Notes under the pieces: generated by a model | Databases searched by the model: none | Seen by the model: only the letters and a program-made list of their open reading frames with translations | Told to the model about the DNA's origin: nothing | Origin: Streptomyces candidus | Lineage (GTDB): Bacteria; Actinomycetota; Actinomycetes; Streptomycetales; Streptomycetaceae | Reading direction: 5' to 3' | Assembly: GCF_014207445.1 (NCBI RefSeq) | Contig: NZ_JACHEM010000006.1 | Coordinates: 248,001-312,000 of the forward strand | DNA length: 64,000 bases | In this document: positions 27,003 to 36,176 of the stretch, in pieces | Layout of the letters: every line of letters starts with the position of its first letter | Position numbering within the stretch: position 1 is the stretch's first letter | Translations under genes and position numbers: made by a program

Positions 27003-27674
27003 GTGGCTATCCGCGTCCTGTTGGTTGACGACCAGCCGCTGCTGCGCACCGGGTTCCGGATGATTCTGGAGGCCGAGCAGGACCTCGCGGTCGTCGGCGA
27101 GGCCGGTGACGGTCTGCAGGCGCTCGACCAGGTGCGGGCGTTGCAGCCCGATGTGGTGTTGATGGACATCCGGATGCCGCGGATGGACGGTGTCGAGGCG
27201 ACGCGGCAGATCACGGGTCCCGGGCGGGACGGCCCGGCGAAGGTGCTGGTGCTGACGACGTTCGATCTGGACGAGTACGTGGTGGAGGCGCTGCGTGCGG
27301 GCGCCAGCGGGTTCCTGCTGAAGGACGCTCCCGCGCATGAGCTGGTGCAGGCGATCCGAGTGGTGGCCGCCGGCGAGGCGATGCTCGCGCCGAGCATCAC
27401 GCGCCGGTTGCTGGACAAGTACGCGGATCATCTGCCGTCCGGTGAGGACGAGGCGCCGGACACCTTGCACACGCTGACCGAGCGTGAGGTCGAGGTGCTG
27501 AAGCTGGTGGCGCGCGGATTGTCGAACGCCGAGATCGCGGCAGACCTGTTCGTGAGCGAGACGACGGTCAAGACGCATGTCGGGCACGTGCTGACGAAGC
27601 TGGGTCTGCGTGACCGGGTGCAGGCGGCGGTGTACGCGTACGAGAGCGGTCTGGTGCGTCCGGGCGCCCAGTAG
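27003..27674 (+). CDS. NarL/FixJ-type response regulator, orphan
   Basis: A 223-residue two-domain regulator. The receiver has acidic pair Asp9/Asp10, phosphoacceptor Asp55 in VVLMDIRMPRMDG, the Thr in VLVLTTFD and Lys in FLLKDAP. The LuxR-type output domain at about 150-215 reads TEREVEVLKLVARGLSNAEI and VSETTVKTHVGHVLTKLGL. All phosphorylation residues are intact. No histidine kinase gene adjoins, so its partner lies elsewhere. GTG 27003 has an AAGGAG site. A very long hairpin follows the gene. Confidence 0.95.
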   Translation: MAIRVLLVDDQPLLRTGFRMILEAEQDLAVVGEAGDGLQALDQVRALQPDVVLMDIRMPRMDGVEATRQITGPGRDGPAKVLVLTTFDLDEYVVEALRAGASGFLLKDAPAHELVQAIRVVAAGEAMLAPSITRRLLDKYADHLPSGEDEAPDTLHTLTEREVEVLKLVARGLSNAEIAADLFVSETTVKTHVGHVLTKLGLRDRVQAAVYAYESGLVRPGAQ

Positions 27675-27686
27675 CGGTTACGGTCA

Positions 27687-27744
27687 CCGCATGACGAAGG
27701 GGGCCCCACCGGATCGTGTCCGATGGGGCCCCTTCGTCATGCGG
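27687..27744. terminator. Long bidirectional terminator
   Basis: Arms of about 26 bases (left from 27687, right to 27744, core GCATGACGAAGGGG) pair with one bulged G and one irregular pair. The hairpin sits between the converging response regulator and binding-protein genes. Confidence 0.85.
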
Positions 27745-27811
27745 GGTACGAGGTGCGGGCCCGGTTCGCCGTACGGGGTTGCCGTACGGCGAGTGGGGTC
27801 CGGCCGTCGGC

Positions 27812-29419
27812 TCAGTTCTTGCTGATCTCCCAGAAGCGGAAGACCGTCGAGGAGTCGAGGGTCCATTCGAGTCCGGTGATGCCGTCCCGGGCGACGGCGT
27901 ACTGCTTGCCCTGCCACAGCGGGAGGACCGGGACGTCCTCGGCGACCACGTTCTGGAGGCGGCCGAAGTCGTCCGCGGTGGCGCCGCGGCCGGCGGCCGC
28001 CGCGGTGGCGGGGAGGATCTTGCCGGTGATCTCGGAGTTCTCGTAGTTGTTGGAGAGGACGTTGCCCTTGCCGAAGAACGGCTGGGTGAAGTTCTCGGGG
28101 TCGGGGTAGTCCGGGATCCAGCCCTTGACGTACACGCCGTACTTCCCGGCCGCGATGTCCTTCTCGTACTGCTCGTGCTCGACGGACTTGACGTCGGCGG
28201 CGAAGAGGCCGCTGCTGTTGAGCTGGGCGGCGAGGGCCTTGAACTCGTCCACGGTGGCGGGGCCGTAGCGGCTGGGGGTGGCCCAGAGGGTCAGCTTGAC
28301 CTTGTCCTTGATGCCTGCCGCGCGCAGGACCTTCCTGGCCTTGTCGGGCTGGGGGGTGCCGCCGTACCGGTTGAAGAAGGCGGTGTTGTGGCCGGTGATG
28401 CCCGCGGGGATGATCGAGTAGAGAGGGGTCGCGGTGGAGCGGTAGACGTCGTGGACGAGTGCGTCGCGGTCGACGAGGTGGGCGATGGCGCGGCGGACGG
28501 CGACGTTTCCGGCGACCGGGTCCTTCATGTTGAAGACCAGGTGGTGGACCTCGGCGCTGCTGCCTTCGATGGGCTGGACGGGGTGCTTCCCGTCGAGTGC
28601 GGCGGTCTCGGTCTCGGCGAGTTCCTTGGCGTCGAGTCCTCGGTAGGCGAGGTCGATGCTGCCGTCCTTGAGGGCCTCCCCCAGCGCCTTCTGGTCGCCG
28701 TGGAAGAGCTTGAGGGTCATGCCGGTGTTCTGCGCCTCGGCGGTGCCGCGGTAGTTGGCGTTGACGGCGAAGACGGCCTGGTCCTTTTCGTAGGAGTCCA
28801 GGCGGTACGGTCCCGAGCCGATGGCCTTGTCGTCCGTGCGCAGCTTGTCGGCAGGGTATTCGCGGTGGTCGACGATGGAACCGGCGCCGGAGGCGATCTT
28901 GCTGGGGAAGGTGGCGTCGGGGACCTTGAGGTGGAAGACGACCTGCTTGTCGTCGGGGGTCTCGATGCTCTTGATGGAGGAGAGCATGACGGCCGGTCCG
29001 GCGGGGTCGTTGATCTTCAGGGTGCGCTCGAAGGAGTGCTTGACGTCCTTGGAGGTGAGCGCGTTGCCGTTGCTGAAGGTGAGGCCGTCACGCAGGGTGC
29101 AGCGGTAGACGGTGCTGCCCTTGTCGAGGGAGCAGCTGCGCGCCGCTTCCGGTACGGGTTCCGAGTTGCCCTTGGGGAAGGCCATCAGCGACTGGAAGAC
29201 GTTGTTGAACAGGAGCCAGGAGCCGGGGTCGTATCCGGAGGCCGGGTCGATGGCCTTGATCTCGTCGGACATGCCCATGACGATGCCCTTGCCGGTTCCG
29301 GCGTTCTGTCCGGCGTCTGAGCCGTCGGAGGTGCCGCATCCGACGAGGAGGCCTGCTGAGAGTCCTGCCGCGAGGGGGGCGGTCAGCCATGGCTTACGTA
29401 TCTGCACCGCGCGATTCAC
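27812..29419 (-). CDS. Oligopeptide-type ABC substrate-binding lipoprotein (second of a tandem pair)
   Basis: A 535-residue family 5 extracellular solute-binding protein. The signal peptide ends at the lipobox GLLVGC (Cys near residue 27). The body shows SEPVPEAARSCS...YRCTLRDGLTFSNG, VKHSFERTLKI and AVRRAIAHLVDRDAL, ending in VAEDVPVLPLWQGKQYAV. It probably binds peptides or nickel-like ligands outside the membrane. The start is uncertain: GTG 29419 gives VNRAVQIRKPW, parallel to the MNRKTL start of the paralogue; GTG 29407 is the alternative. The paralogous gene ends 71 bases upstream. No permease or ATPase genes accompany the pair. Confidence 0.93.
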   Translation of the reverse strand: MNRAVQIRKPWLTAPLAAGLSAGLLVGCGTSDGSDAGQNAGTGKGIVMGMSDEIKAIDPASGYDPGSWLLFNNVFQSLMAFPKGNSEPVPEAARSCSLDKGSTVYRCTLRDGLTFSNGNALTSKDVKHSFERTLKINDPAGPAVMLSSIKSIETPDDKQVVFHLKVPDATFPSKIASGAGSIVDHREYPADKLRTDDKAIGSGPYRLDSYEKDQAVFAVNANYRGTAEAQNTGMTLKLFHGDQKALGEALKDGSIDLAYRGLDAKELAETETAALDGKHPVQPIEGSSAEVHHLVFNMKDPVAGNVAVRRAIAHLVDRDALVHDVYRSTATPLYSIIPAGITGHNTAFFNRYGGTPQPDKARKVLRAAGIKDKVKLTLWATPSRYGPATVDEFKALAAQLNSSGLFAADVKSVEHEQYEKDIAAGKYGVYVKGWIPDYPDPENFTQPFFGKGNVLSNNYENSEITGKILPATAAAAGRGATADDFGRLQNVVAEDVPVLPLWQGKQYAVARDGITGLEWTLDSSTVFRFWEISKN

Positions 29420-29490
29420 ACTTTCCGGGTCTGTACGTCGTACGAGGGGTGGCGTACGAGGTGGGCGTGTTGGGGGGTGAGGGGTGTGGG

Positions 29491-31092
29491 TCAGGCGACG
29501 CCGCGGCCGAGTTCCCACAGCTGGAGGTCGGCGGCGAAGTTGACCGCCCACTCGGTGCCGGTGATGTCGGTGCGGGAGACGAGGTACTGCTTGCCCTGCC
29601 AGAGCGGGAGGATCGGTACGTCGTCGGCGACGATGTCCTGGATCCGCTCGAAGGCGGGGACGGCCGAGCCGCGTTCGGCTTCGCGGCGGGACTGCGGGAT
29701 GAGGGCGTCCCGGATCTCGGGGTTGGCGTAGGGGCTGTTGAGGAAGTTGTCCTTGTCCAGGAACGGGGCGACATAGTTGTCGCCGTCCGTGAAGTCGGGG
29801 AACCAGCCCATGCCGTAGACGGCGTACTTGCCGGCCTTCTGCTGAGGTGAGAACTCGCTCCACGAGGCGCCCTTGAGGGTGACGTCGAAGAGCTTGGAGG
29901 AGTTCAGCTGCTGCTGGAGCACCTCGAACTCCTTCTTCGTGACGGAGCCGTAGTGGTCGGTCGTGTAGTGGAGGGTCAGCTTGAGGGGCGTGCGGACTCC
30001 CGCGCCGCGCAGCAGGTCGGCGGCCTTCTTCGGGTCCGCGGCGGGGTACTTGTTGAAGAAGGAGTTCTTGTGGCCGGTGATGGTCGTCGGCACCACAGAG
30101 TAGAGCGGCTCGGCGGTGGCTCCGTACACCTCGCTGGTGAGCTTGGTGCGGTCGATGACGGAGGCCAGTGCCTGGCGTACCGCCTTCTTCTTCATCACCG
30201 GGTCGGCGGTGTTGAAGCCGAGGTAGCGGATTTCCAGGCCGGGCAGTTCGGTGAGCTTGAGGGACTGGTCGTCGCTCGCGGACATGCTGTTGACCTGCTG
30301 GGGCGCCAGGGTGCGTGAGACCGTGTCGATTTTGCCGCCGCGCAGGGCCTTCTCCATGGCGGCGGAGTCGTCGAAGGAACGGATTTCGACCTTGTCGTTC
30401 TGGAACTTGACGTCGCCCTTGTAATGCGGGTTCTTCGTGAAGACCGTCCTGGTGACGGTCTGGCCCTTGGTTTCGACTTCGACGGTGTACGGGCCGGAGC
30501 CGTCCACCCGGAAGCCGGCGCGCACCTTGTCCGGGGCGTACACGGCGTTGTCCACGAGAGAGGCGGCCGGGGTCGCCAGCTTGTACGGGAAGGTGGCGTC
30601 GGGGTTCTTGAGGTGGAAGACGACCTCGTTCTCGCCCTTGGTCTCGACGGTGTCGATGTTGGCGAGGAGGGTGACCGGGCCGTTCTTGTCCTGGATCTTC
30701 AGGACGCGGTCGATGGAGAACTTGACGTCGGTGGCGTCCAGCGGCTTGCCGTCGGAGAACTTCAGGCCGCTGCGCAGGGTGCAGCGGTAGCTGGTGTTCT
30801 GGGTGTCGGTGAAGCCGCACTGCTGGGCGGCTTCCGGCACGGGTTCGCCGCCGCCGCGCGGGACGCGCATCAGGGTCTGCAGGGACTGCCGCAGGACGTT
30901 CCAGGCGCCGACGTCGTAGGCGTGTGCCGGGTCGAAGGGGGCCGGGGCCTCCTTCGTGGCGACGAAGTGGTCCGTGGTGCCGACGACAATGGCCTTGCTG
31001 CCCTCGCCCTTGTCGGACGCGCCGCCGCATGCGGCGAGTGCCGGGGCGAGCAGGCCGACGACTGCCGGCAGTACCAATGTCTTGCGGTTCAT
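29491..31092 (-). CDS. Oligopeptide-type ABC substrate-binding lipoprotein (first of a tandem pair)
   Basis: A 533-residue paralogue of the downstream binding protein with the same layout: signal peptide to lipobox ALAAC (Cys22), GEPVPEAAQQCG...YRCTLRSGLKFSDG, VKFSIDRVLKI, AVRQALASVIDRTKL and VADDVPILPLWQGKQYLV. The shared blocks show an ancient tandem duplication followed by strong divergence elsewhere. ATG 31092 follows a GGGAGAA site. The 424-base upstream gap should hold the promoter for both. Ligand unknown; possible roles are nutrition or signalling-peptide capture by a transporter encoded elsewhere. Confidence 0.94.
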   Translation of the reverse strand: MNRKTLVLPAVVGLLAPALAACGGASDKGEGSKAIVVGTTDHFVATKEAPAPFDPAHAYDVGAWNVLRQSLQTLMRVPRGGGEPVPEAAQQCGFTDTQNTSYRCTLRSGLKFSDGKPLDATDVKFSIDRVLKIQDKNGPVTLLANIDTVETKGENEVVFHLKNPDATFPYKLATPAASLVDNAVYAPDKVRAGFRVDGSGPYTVEVETKGQTVTRTVFTKNPHYKGDVKFQNDKVEIRSFDDSAAMEKALRGGKIDTVSRTLAPQQVNSMSASDDQSLKLTELPGLEIRYLGFNTADPVMKKKAVRQALASVIDRTKLTSEVYGATAEPLYSVVPTTITGHKNSFFNKYPAADPKKAADLLRGAGVRTPLKLTLHYTTDHYGSVTKKEFEVLQQQLNSSKLFDVTLKGASWSEFSPQQKAGKYAVYGMGWFPDFTDGDNYVAPFLDKDNFLNSPYANPEIRDALIPQSRREAERGSAVPAFERIQDIVADDVPILPLWQGKQYLVSRTDITGTEWAVNFAADLQLWELGRGVA

Positions 31093-31516
31093 CCTGGACG
31101 TTCTCCCTCAACCGGCGGCTGCATTGCAGCGGTCTGCGAACACTTCGCCGTTGTCCGCCAGTTGGGGATGCAACTCGGGCCGGTTACCGAGCCGCAGGGG
31201 TCCGGCGAAGTTCTCGCGTTGAGATTAGTGGGAATGTGCGCGCGTTCCGACCGCTGTCCCCCGCTCCCGGCGGCGCCCCCCGAAGGGGAATTTTTCGTAC
31301 ACGGATTCACGAACCAGGACACAAGGGCAGGCAAATCGGCCCGCCGACCGGAGTTCCCGTGCTGCTGCCCCCGCGTCGGCGGGCCACCTGGTGACCAAGC
31401 TCACCCCATGAATACATTTACGGAGGAGTGAATTCCTAATAGCGGAAATTACGCAGCCCGCATGAACCGTTCCGCTGCGTTTCCACGGCCCTGCAAAACC
31501 ACACTGGGTGTCCGGG
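31093..31516. other. Gene-free stretch upstream of the binding-protein pair
   Basis: 424 bases without a convincing gene. The part nearest 31092 should contain the promoter of the binding-protein genes. The patch 31405-31460 is strikingly AT-rich for this genome. It includes a seven-codon frame (ATG 31408) ending in GGAGGAGTGA, and a 7-bp stem (31451-31457 with 31474-31480) that could end the HAD gene. I cannot identify a defined RNA or operator. Confidence 0.5.
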
Positions 31517-32218
31517 TCAGTGCATTCCCGTCATGAGTGTGCGAAGAAATGCGAGGTCGACTTCTTCGAGGGAGGCGACGACCGGGCGACCGGGTGCGGG
31601 GGCGATCGGCGCCACGGATGGTACGGCCACCACCCGGCACCCCGCCGACTCCGCTGCCGCGACACCGGTCGCGGTGTCCTCGACGACCGCGCACCTCGCA
31701 GGGTCGGCACCGACCCTGGCCGCCGCGTGGAGGTAGGGGTCGGGGTGGGGTTTCGTACGGGCCACCTCGTCACCGGCCACGGTGAAGCGGAAGTCGTCGG
31801 GGCCGAAGGACTCCAGGACGCGGTCGATGATGCGCCGGTGCGAGGCGGAGACGAGAGCGGTGGGCACGTCGTGCGCCCGCAGTTCGGCCAGCAGCTTCGC
31901 GGCGCCCGGCATCAGCGGCACGCCGTTTCTGATGCGTGCCTCGAAACGGTCGTTGAGCAGCACCGTCAGTTCGGGGAGGGGGATGTCGGCGCCGGTGGAG
32001 TCGATGAGGAAGCCGGCGCTGCGGGTCATCGGGCCGCCGACGACCACGTCCCGCCAGGATTCGTCGAGCTGGTGCCCGAGGCCGGCGAAGACCTCCTTCT
32101 CGACGTCCCACCAGAGGCCTTCGGTGTCGACGAGAGTGCCGTCCATGTCGAGGAAGACCGCCTGGAGCGTCGCGCCTTCGGCCGTGCGTGTACTGGGCGC
32201 GGGGACGGTACTGGTCAT
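31517..32218 (-). CDS. HAD-superfamily hydrolase (phosphatase/phosphoglucomutase-like)
   Basis: A 233-residue haloacid dehalogenase-like enzyme. Motif I is AVFLDMDGTLVDTEGLWW, with nucleophile Asp and acid/base Asp. A helical cap follows. Motif II is VPTALVSASHRRI, and motif III/IV is EVARTKPHPDPYLHAA with CAVVEDTATGVAAAESAGC. All catalytic positions are intact. The group includes sugar phosphatases and beta-phosphoglucomutases; the substrate is open. ATG 32218 is preferred over in-frame upstream sequence that is Arg-rich. It lies downstream of metH on the same strand, separated by a hairpin. Confidence 0.92.
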   Translation of the reverse strand: MTSTVPAPSTRTAEGATLQAVFLDMDGTLVDTEGLWWDVEKEVFAGLGHQLDESWRDVVVGGPMTRSAGFLIDSTGADIPLPELTVLLNDRFEARIRNGVPLMPGAAKLLAELRAHDVPTALVSASHRRIIDRVLESFGPDDFRFTVAGDEVARTKPHPDPYLHAAARVGADPARCAVVEDTATGVAAAESAGCRVVAVPSVAPIAPAPGRPVVASLEEVDLAFLRTLMTGMH

Positions 32219-32245
32219 CCGGGCACACCTCCTGGAGGGACGAGA

Positions 32246-32286
32246 AGGCCGGCCGCTCCTCCCCCGGAGGGAAGGACGACCGGCCT
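32246..32286 (-). terminator. Hairpin after metH
   Basis: Outer arms AGGCCGG (32246-32252) and CCGGCCT (32280-32286) enclose an inner CCTCC/GGAGG stem. It lies in the 131-base gap after the metH stop and is followed on the minus strand by TTCTC. Confidence 0.5.
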
Positions 32287-32349
32287 GCACTGGGCCGACC
32301 AGTGTACGTCGGGCCCGGTGAACGCGCGCTGTGGATTTCCCGCCGGTGG

Positions 32350-35300
32350 TCAGCGCGCGTTGAAGTACTTCGCCTCCGGGTGGTGGATGACGATCGCGTC
32401 GGTGGACTGCTCCGGGTGGAGCTGGAACTCCTCGGAGAGGTGGACGCCGATCCGCTCCGGCTGGAGCAGTTCGGCGATCTTGGCGCGGTCCTCCAGGTTG
32501 GGGCAGGCGCCGTAACCGAGCGAGAAGCGTGCGCCCCGGTACTTCAGGTCGAACATGTCCTGGACGTCGGAGGGGTCCTCACCGGCGAAGCCGAGCTCGG
32601 AGCGGACCCGCGCGTGCCAGTACTCGGCCATGGCCTCGGCGAGCTGGACGGACAGGCCGTGCAGTTCGAGGTAGTCGCGGTAGGCGTTGGCCTCGAAGAG
32701 CTTGGCGGTCTCCTCACCGATCCTCGAACCGACGGTGACGACCTGGAGGCCGACCACGTCCTTCTCGCCGGACTCCTCGGGACGGAAGAAGTCCGCGAGG
32801 CACAGGCGACGGCCGCGGCGCTGGCGCGGGAAGGTGAAGCGCGTCCGCTCGGAGCCGTCCTCGTGCAGCAGGATCAGGTCGTCGCCCTTGGAGACGCAGG
32901 GGAAGTAGCCGTAGACGACGGCCGCTTCGAGAAGGTTGTCGGTGTGCAGCTTGTCGAGCCAGCCGCGCAGGTGCGGACGGCCCTCGGTCTCCACCAGCTC
33001 CTCGTAGCTGGGTCCGCCCTTGCGGGCCTCCTTCAGGCCCCACTGGCCCTTGAAGAGGGCGCCCTCGTCGAGCCAGGACGCGTAGTCCTTGAGCGGGATG
33101 CCCTTGACGACGCGGGTGCCCCAGAACGGCGGGGTGGGCACGGGGTTGTCGGTGGCGGTCTCGGAGCGTACGGAGCCCTCGGGCTCGTCCGCTTCCGGCA
33201 CGGCGGTGGTCTCGCGCCGGGGCACGCGGCGCTGCTTGAGCTCGGGGAGCTTGGCGCCGGGGACGCCGCGCTTGACGCCGATGAGGGCGTCCATGAGGCG
33301 CAGGCCCTCGAACGCGTCGCGGGCGTAGCGCACTTCGCCCTCGTAGATCTCGTGGAGGTCCTGTTCCACGTATGCCCGGGTGAGGGCGGCGCCGCCGAGG
33401 ATGACGGGGAAGTCGGCGGCCATCTTGCGCTGGTTGAGCTCCTGGAGGTTCTCCTTCATGATCACCGTGGACTTGACGAGGAGGCCGGACATGCCGATGA
33501 CGTCGGCCCTGTGTTCCTCGGCGGCTTCGAGGATCGCGGAGACGGGCTGCTTGATACCGAGGTTGACGACGGTGTAGCCGTTGTTGGAGAGGATGATGTC
33601 GACGAGGTTCTTGCCGATGTCGTGGACGTCTCCGCGGACGGTGGCCAGCACGATGGTGCCCTTGCCGTCGTCGTCCGTCTTCTCCATGTGCGGCTCCAGG
33701 TGGGCGACCGCGGTCTTCATGACCTCGGCGGACTGGAGCACGAACGGCAGCTGCATCTGGCCGGAGCCGAACAGCTCACCGACCACCTTCATGCCTTCGA
33801 GCAGGGTGTCGTTGACGATGTCCAGGGCCGGACGGGCGGTCAGGGCCTCGTCGAGGTCGGCTTCCAGGCCGTTCTTCTCGCCGTCGATGATGCGGCGCTG
33901 GAGCCGCTCGTCGAGAGGCAGCGCCATGAGTTCCTCGGCGCGCCCGGCCTTCATCGACTTCGTGCTGACGCCCTCGAACAGCTCCATGAGCTTCTGCAGC
34001 GGGTCGTAGCCCTCGGCACGGCGGTCGTGAATGAGGTCGAGGGCGACCTTGACCTGCTCCTCCTCCAGCCGGGCGATGGGCAGGATCTTGGAGGCGTGCA
34101 CGATGGCGGAGTCGAGTCCGGCCTTGACGCACTCGTCGAGGAAGACGGAGTTGAGGATGACGCGGGCGGCCGGGTTGAGGCCGAAGGAGATGTTCGACAG
34201 ACCCAGCGTGGTCTGGACGTCGGGGTGGCGCTTCTTCAGCTCGCGGATCGCCCCGATGGTGGCGATGCCGTCCTTGCGCGACTCCTCCTGGCCGGTGCAG
34301 ATGGTGAAGGTGAGGACATCGATGAGGATGTCGGACTCCTGCACCCCCCAGTTCCCGGTCAGGTCCGCGATCAAACGTTCGGCGATGGCGACCTTGTGCT
34401 CGACGGTGCGGGCCTGGCCCTCCTCGTCGATGGTCAGCGCGATGAGCGCGGCACCGTGCTCCACCGCGAGGGCGGTGACCTGCTGGAAGCGGGACTCGGG
34501 GCCGTCGCCGTCCTCGTAGTTGACGGAGTTGATGACCGCGCGCCCGCCGAGCTTCTCCAACCCGGCCTTCAGGACCGGCAGTTCGGTGGAGTCCAGGACG
34601 ATGGGCAGGGTGGAGGCGGTCGCGAAGCGGCCGGCGAGTTCCTTCATGTCCGCGACGCCGTCGCGGCCCACGTAGTCGACGCACAGGTCGAGCATGTGGG
34701 CGCCCTCGCGGATCTGGTCGCGGGCCATCTCCACGCAGTCGTCCCAGCGGCCGTCCAGCATGGCATCGCGGAACTTCTTCGAGCCGTTGGCGTTGGTCCG
34801 CTCGCCGATCGCCAGGTAAGCGGTGTCCTGGCGGAACGGGATGCTCTGGTAGAGGGACGCCGCTCCCGGCTCGGGGCGCGGCTCACGGGCCGTGGGCGTG
34901 AGAGCGCGGGCGCGGTCGACGACCTGGCGCAGGTGCTCGGGGGTGGTGCCGCAGCAGCCGCCGATCAGGGAGAGGCCGTAGTCCTGCACGAAGGCCTGCT
35001 GGGCGTCGGCCAGGCCCTCGGGGCCGAGCGGGAAGTGCGCGCCGTCCTTGGTCAGGACGGGCAGGCCGGCGTTGGGCATGCACATCAGCGGGGTCCGCGA
35101 ATGGCGGGCCAGGTAGCGCAGGTGCTCGCTCATCTCGGCGGGGCCGGTGGAGCAGTTCAGGCCGATGAGGTCGATACCCAGGGGTTCCAGGGCGGTGAGG
35201 GCCGCGCCGATCTCGGAACCGAGCAGCATGACGCCGGTGGTCTCGAAGGCCAGGGAGCAGATCAGCGGGACGCTGACGCCGAGGGCGTCCATGGCGCGGC

Positions 35301-35862
35301 GGGCGCCGATGAGGCTCGACTTCGTCTGCAGCAGGTCCTGGGTGGTCTCCACGATGAGGGCGTCGGAGCCGCCGGCCAGGAGGCCCTCGGCGTTCTGCTG
35401 GTAGCCGTCGCGCAGGACGCCGTACTCGATGTGCCCCAGGGAGGGGAGCTTGGTGCCGGGCCCGATGGAACCCAGCACCCAGCGCGTGCGGCCGTCGGCG
35501 GCGGTGAACTCATCGGCGACCTCGCGGGCGATCCGGGCACCCGACTCCGACAGCTCCACGATCCGGTCGGCGATGTCGTACTCGTTGGCCGCCGAATGAT
35601 TGGCGCCGAAGGTGTTGGTCTCGACACAGTCGACGCCGACCGCGAAGTACTCCTCGTGCACGGTGCGGACGATGTCCGGGCGGGTGACGTTCAGGACCTC
35701 GTTGCAGCCCTCGAGGTTCTGGAAATCCTCAAGCGTGGGGTCCTGCGCCTGCAGCATCGTGCCCATCGCGCCGTCGGCGACCACTACGCGGGTGGCGAGC
35801 GCCTCACGGAGGGCCTCGACTCGTGTCCGGGCGTCGGGCGTGGAGTTCGGCAACGAGGCCAT
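32350..35862 (-). CDS. metH: Cobalamin-dependent methionine synthase MetH
   Basis: A 1170-residue four-module enzyme that moves a methyl group from methyltetrahydrofolate to homocysteine through cobalamin. The homocysteine module occupies about 1-320, with zinc ligands in ETNTFGANHS and IGGCCGTTPEH. The folate module is about 340-620 (GERTNANGSKKFRDAM, DLCVDYVGRDG). The cobalamin module has the base-off motif VRGDVHDIGKNLVDIILSNN. The activation domain at the end binds SAM (RGARFSLGYGACPNLEDRAK). ATG 35862 has a GGGAG site. It is divergent from gylR. No cobalamin riboswitch is seen in its leader. Confidence 0.97.
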   Translation of the reverse strand: MASLPNSTPDARTRVEALREALATRVVVADGAMGTMLQAQDPTLEDFQNLEGCNEVLNVTRPDIVRTVHEEYFAVGVDCVETNTFGANHSAANEYDIADRIVELSESGARIAREVADEFTAADGRTRWVLGSIGPGTKLPSLGHIEYGVLRDGYQQNAEGLLAGGSDALIVETTQDLLQTKSSLIGARRAMDALGVSVPLICSLAFETTGVMLLGSEIGAALTALEPLGIDLIGLNCSTGPAEMSEHLRYLARHSRTPLMCMPNAGLPVLTKDGAHFPLGPEGLADAQQAFVQDYGLSLIGGCCGTTPEHLRQVVDRARALTPTAREPRPEPGAASLYQSIPFRQDTAYLAIGERTNANGSKKFRDAMLDGRWDDCVEMARDQIREGAHMLDLCVDYVGRDGVADMKELAGRFATASTLPIVLDSTELPVLKAGLEKLGGRAVINSVNYEDGDGPESRFQQVTALAVEHGAALIALTIDEEGQARTVEHKVAIAERLIADLTGNWGVQESDILIDVLTFTICTGQEESRKDGIATIGAIRELKKRHPDVQTTLGLSNISFGLNPAARVILNSVFLDECVKAGLDSAIVHASKILPIARLEEEQVKVALDLIHDRRAEGYDPLQKLMELFEGVSTKSMKAGRAEELMALPLDERLQRRIIDGEKNGLEADLDEALTARPALDIVNDTLLEGMKVVGELFGSGQMQLPFVLQSAEVMKTAVAHLEPHMEKTDDDGKGTIVLATVRGDVHDIGKNLVDIILSNNGYTVVNLGIKQPVSAILEAAEEHRADVIGMSGLLVKSTVIMKENLQELNQRKMAADFPVILGGAALTRAYVEQDLHEIYEGEVRYARDAFEGLRLMDALIGVKRGVPGAKLPELKQRRVPRRETTAVPEADEPEGSVRSETATDNPVPTPPFWGTRVVKGIPLKDYASWLDEGALFKGQWGLKEARKGGPSYEELVETEGRPHLRGWLDKLHTDNLLEAAVVYGYFPCVSKGDDLILLHEDGSERTRFTFPRQRRGRRLCLADFFRPEESGEKDVVGLQVVTVGSRIGEETAKLFEANAYRDYLELHGLSVQLAEAMAEYWHARVRSELGFAGEDPSDVQDMFDLKYRGARFSLGYGACPNLEDRAKIAELLQPERIGVHLSEEFQLHPEQSTDAIVIHHPEAKYFNAR

Positions 35863-35897
35863 GGATGTGCTCCCAGGGTTGCGACGGCTGTCGGCTT

Positions 35898-35921
35898 TGC
35901 GCCCGCCCGGTGGCGGGCGCA
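35898..35921 (-). promoter_or_regulatory. Hairpin in the metH leader
   Basis: Perfect 10-bp stem (35898-35907 with 35912-35921) with a 4-base loop, 36-59 bases before the metH start codon. It could be a leader structure affecting translation or an upstream transcription stop. It does not match riboswitch patterns I know. The rest of 35863-36039 shows nothing clear beyond presumed promoters. Confidence 0.4.
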
Positions 35922-36039
35922 CGCGGTCAGGGTAGCGGGGAGGACCCTCAAGGCGCGCAAGTGTCCCGGTCGATGGACGGTCCGAAAGGTGCTGGTGGGT
36001 CGGTGGCCGTCATGACAGGGGTCGACCAGGGCCGATAGT

Positions 36040-36056
36040 GTTCAGCATTGCCGAAC
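36040..36056. promoter_or_regulatory. Candidate GylR operator upstream of gylR
   Basis: Near-perfect 17-bp palindrome GTTCAGCATTGCCGAAC (only one arm pair and the centre break symmetry), 120 bases before gylR. A related 17-mer with 14 matches lies upstream of glpF at 37052-37068. IclR-family proteins bind such palindromes; GylR is known in S. coelicolor to control both its own gene and the gyl operon. Confidence 0.7.
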
Positions 36057-36096
36057 GTCGGGCCTCGCCTCGGTCCGGAGGAACCGGCCCGAGGCG

Positions 36097-36141
36097 GCCG
36101 GCCACCGGCCGGCGGCCCGACAAGAAGACCCGACAAGAAGA
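36097..36141. repeat. Hairpin and 13-bp tandem repeat in the gylR leader
   Basis: A 7-bp hairpin (36097-36103 with 36107-36113) is followed by two perfect copies of CCCGACAAGAAGA (36116-36128, 36129-36141), 36 bases before the gylR start. Confidence 0.85.
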
Positions 36142-36176
36142 TCCGAACCGAACTGCCCCGTGGAGGCGATCGAGCG

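Noticed and set aside
27812..31111. Single frame running through both binding-protein genes
   Set aside because: The middle part is out of frame with the upstream paralogue and Arg-rich; two separate genes with their own signal peptides explain the region.
31408..31431. Seven-codon leader peptide (ATG to TGA) with Shine-Dalgarno-like GGAGGAG
   Set aside because: No gene follows on that strand, so a leader-peptide role has no target.
32188..36015. Open frame of over 1200 codons opposite metH
   Set aside because: Same explanation: the MetH frame carries all expected motifs, while the opposite strand carries none.
35863..36039. Cobalamin or SAH riboswitch upstream of metH
   Set aside because: Only a simple 10-bp hairpin is present; I could not place the conserved cores of either riboswitch class.
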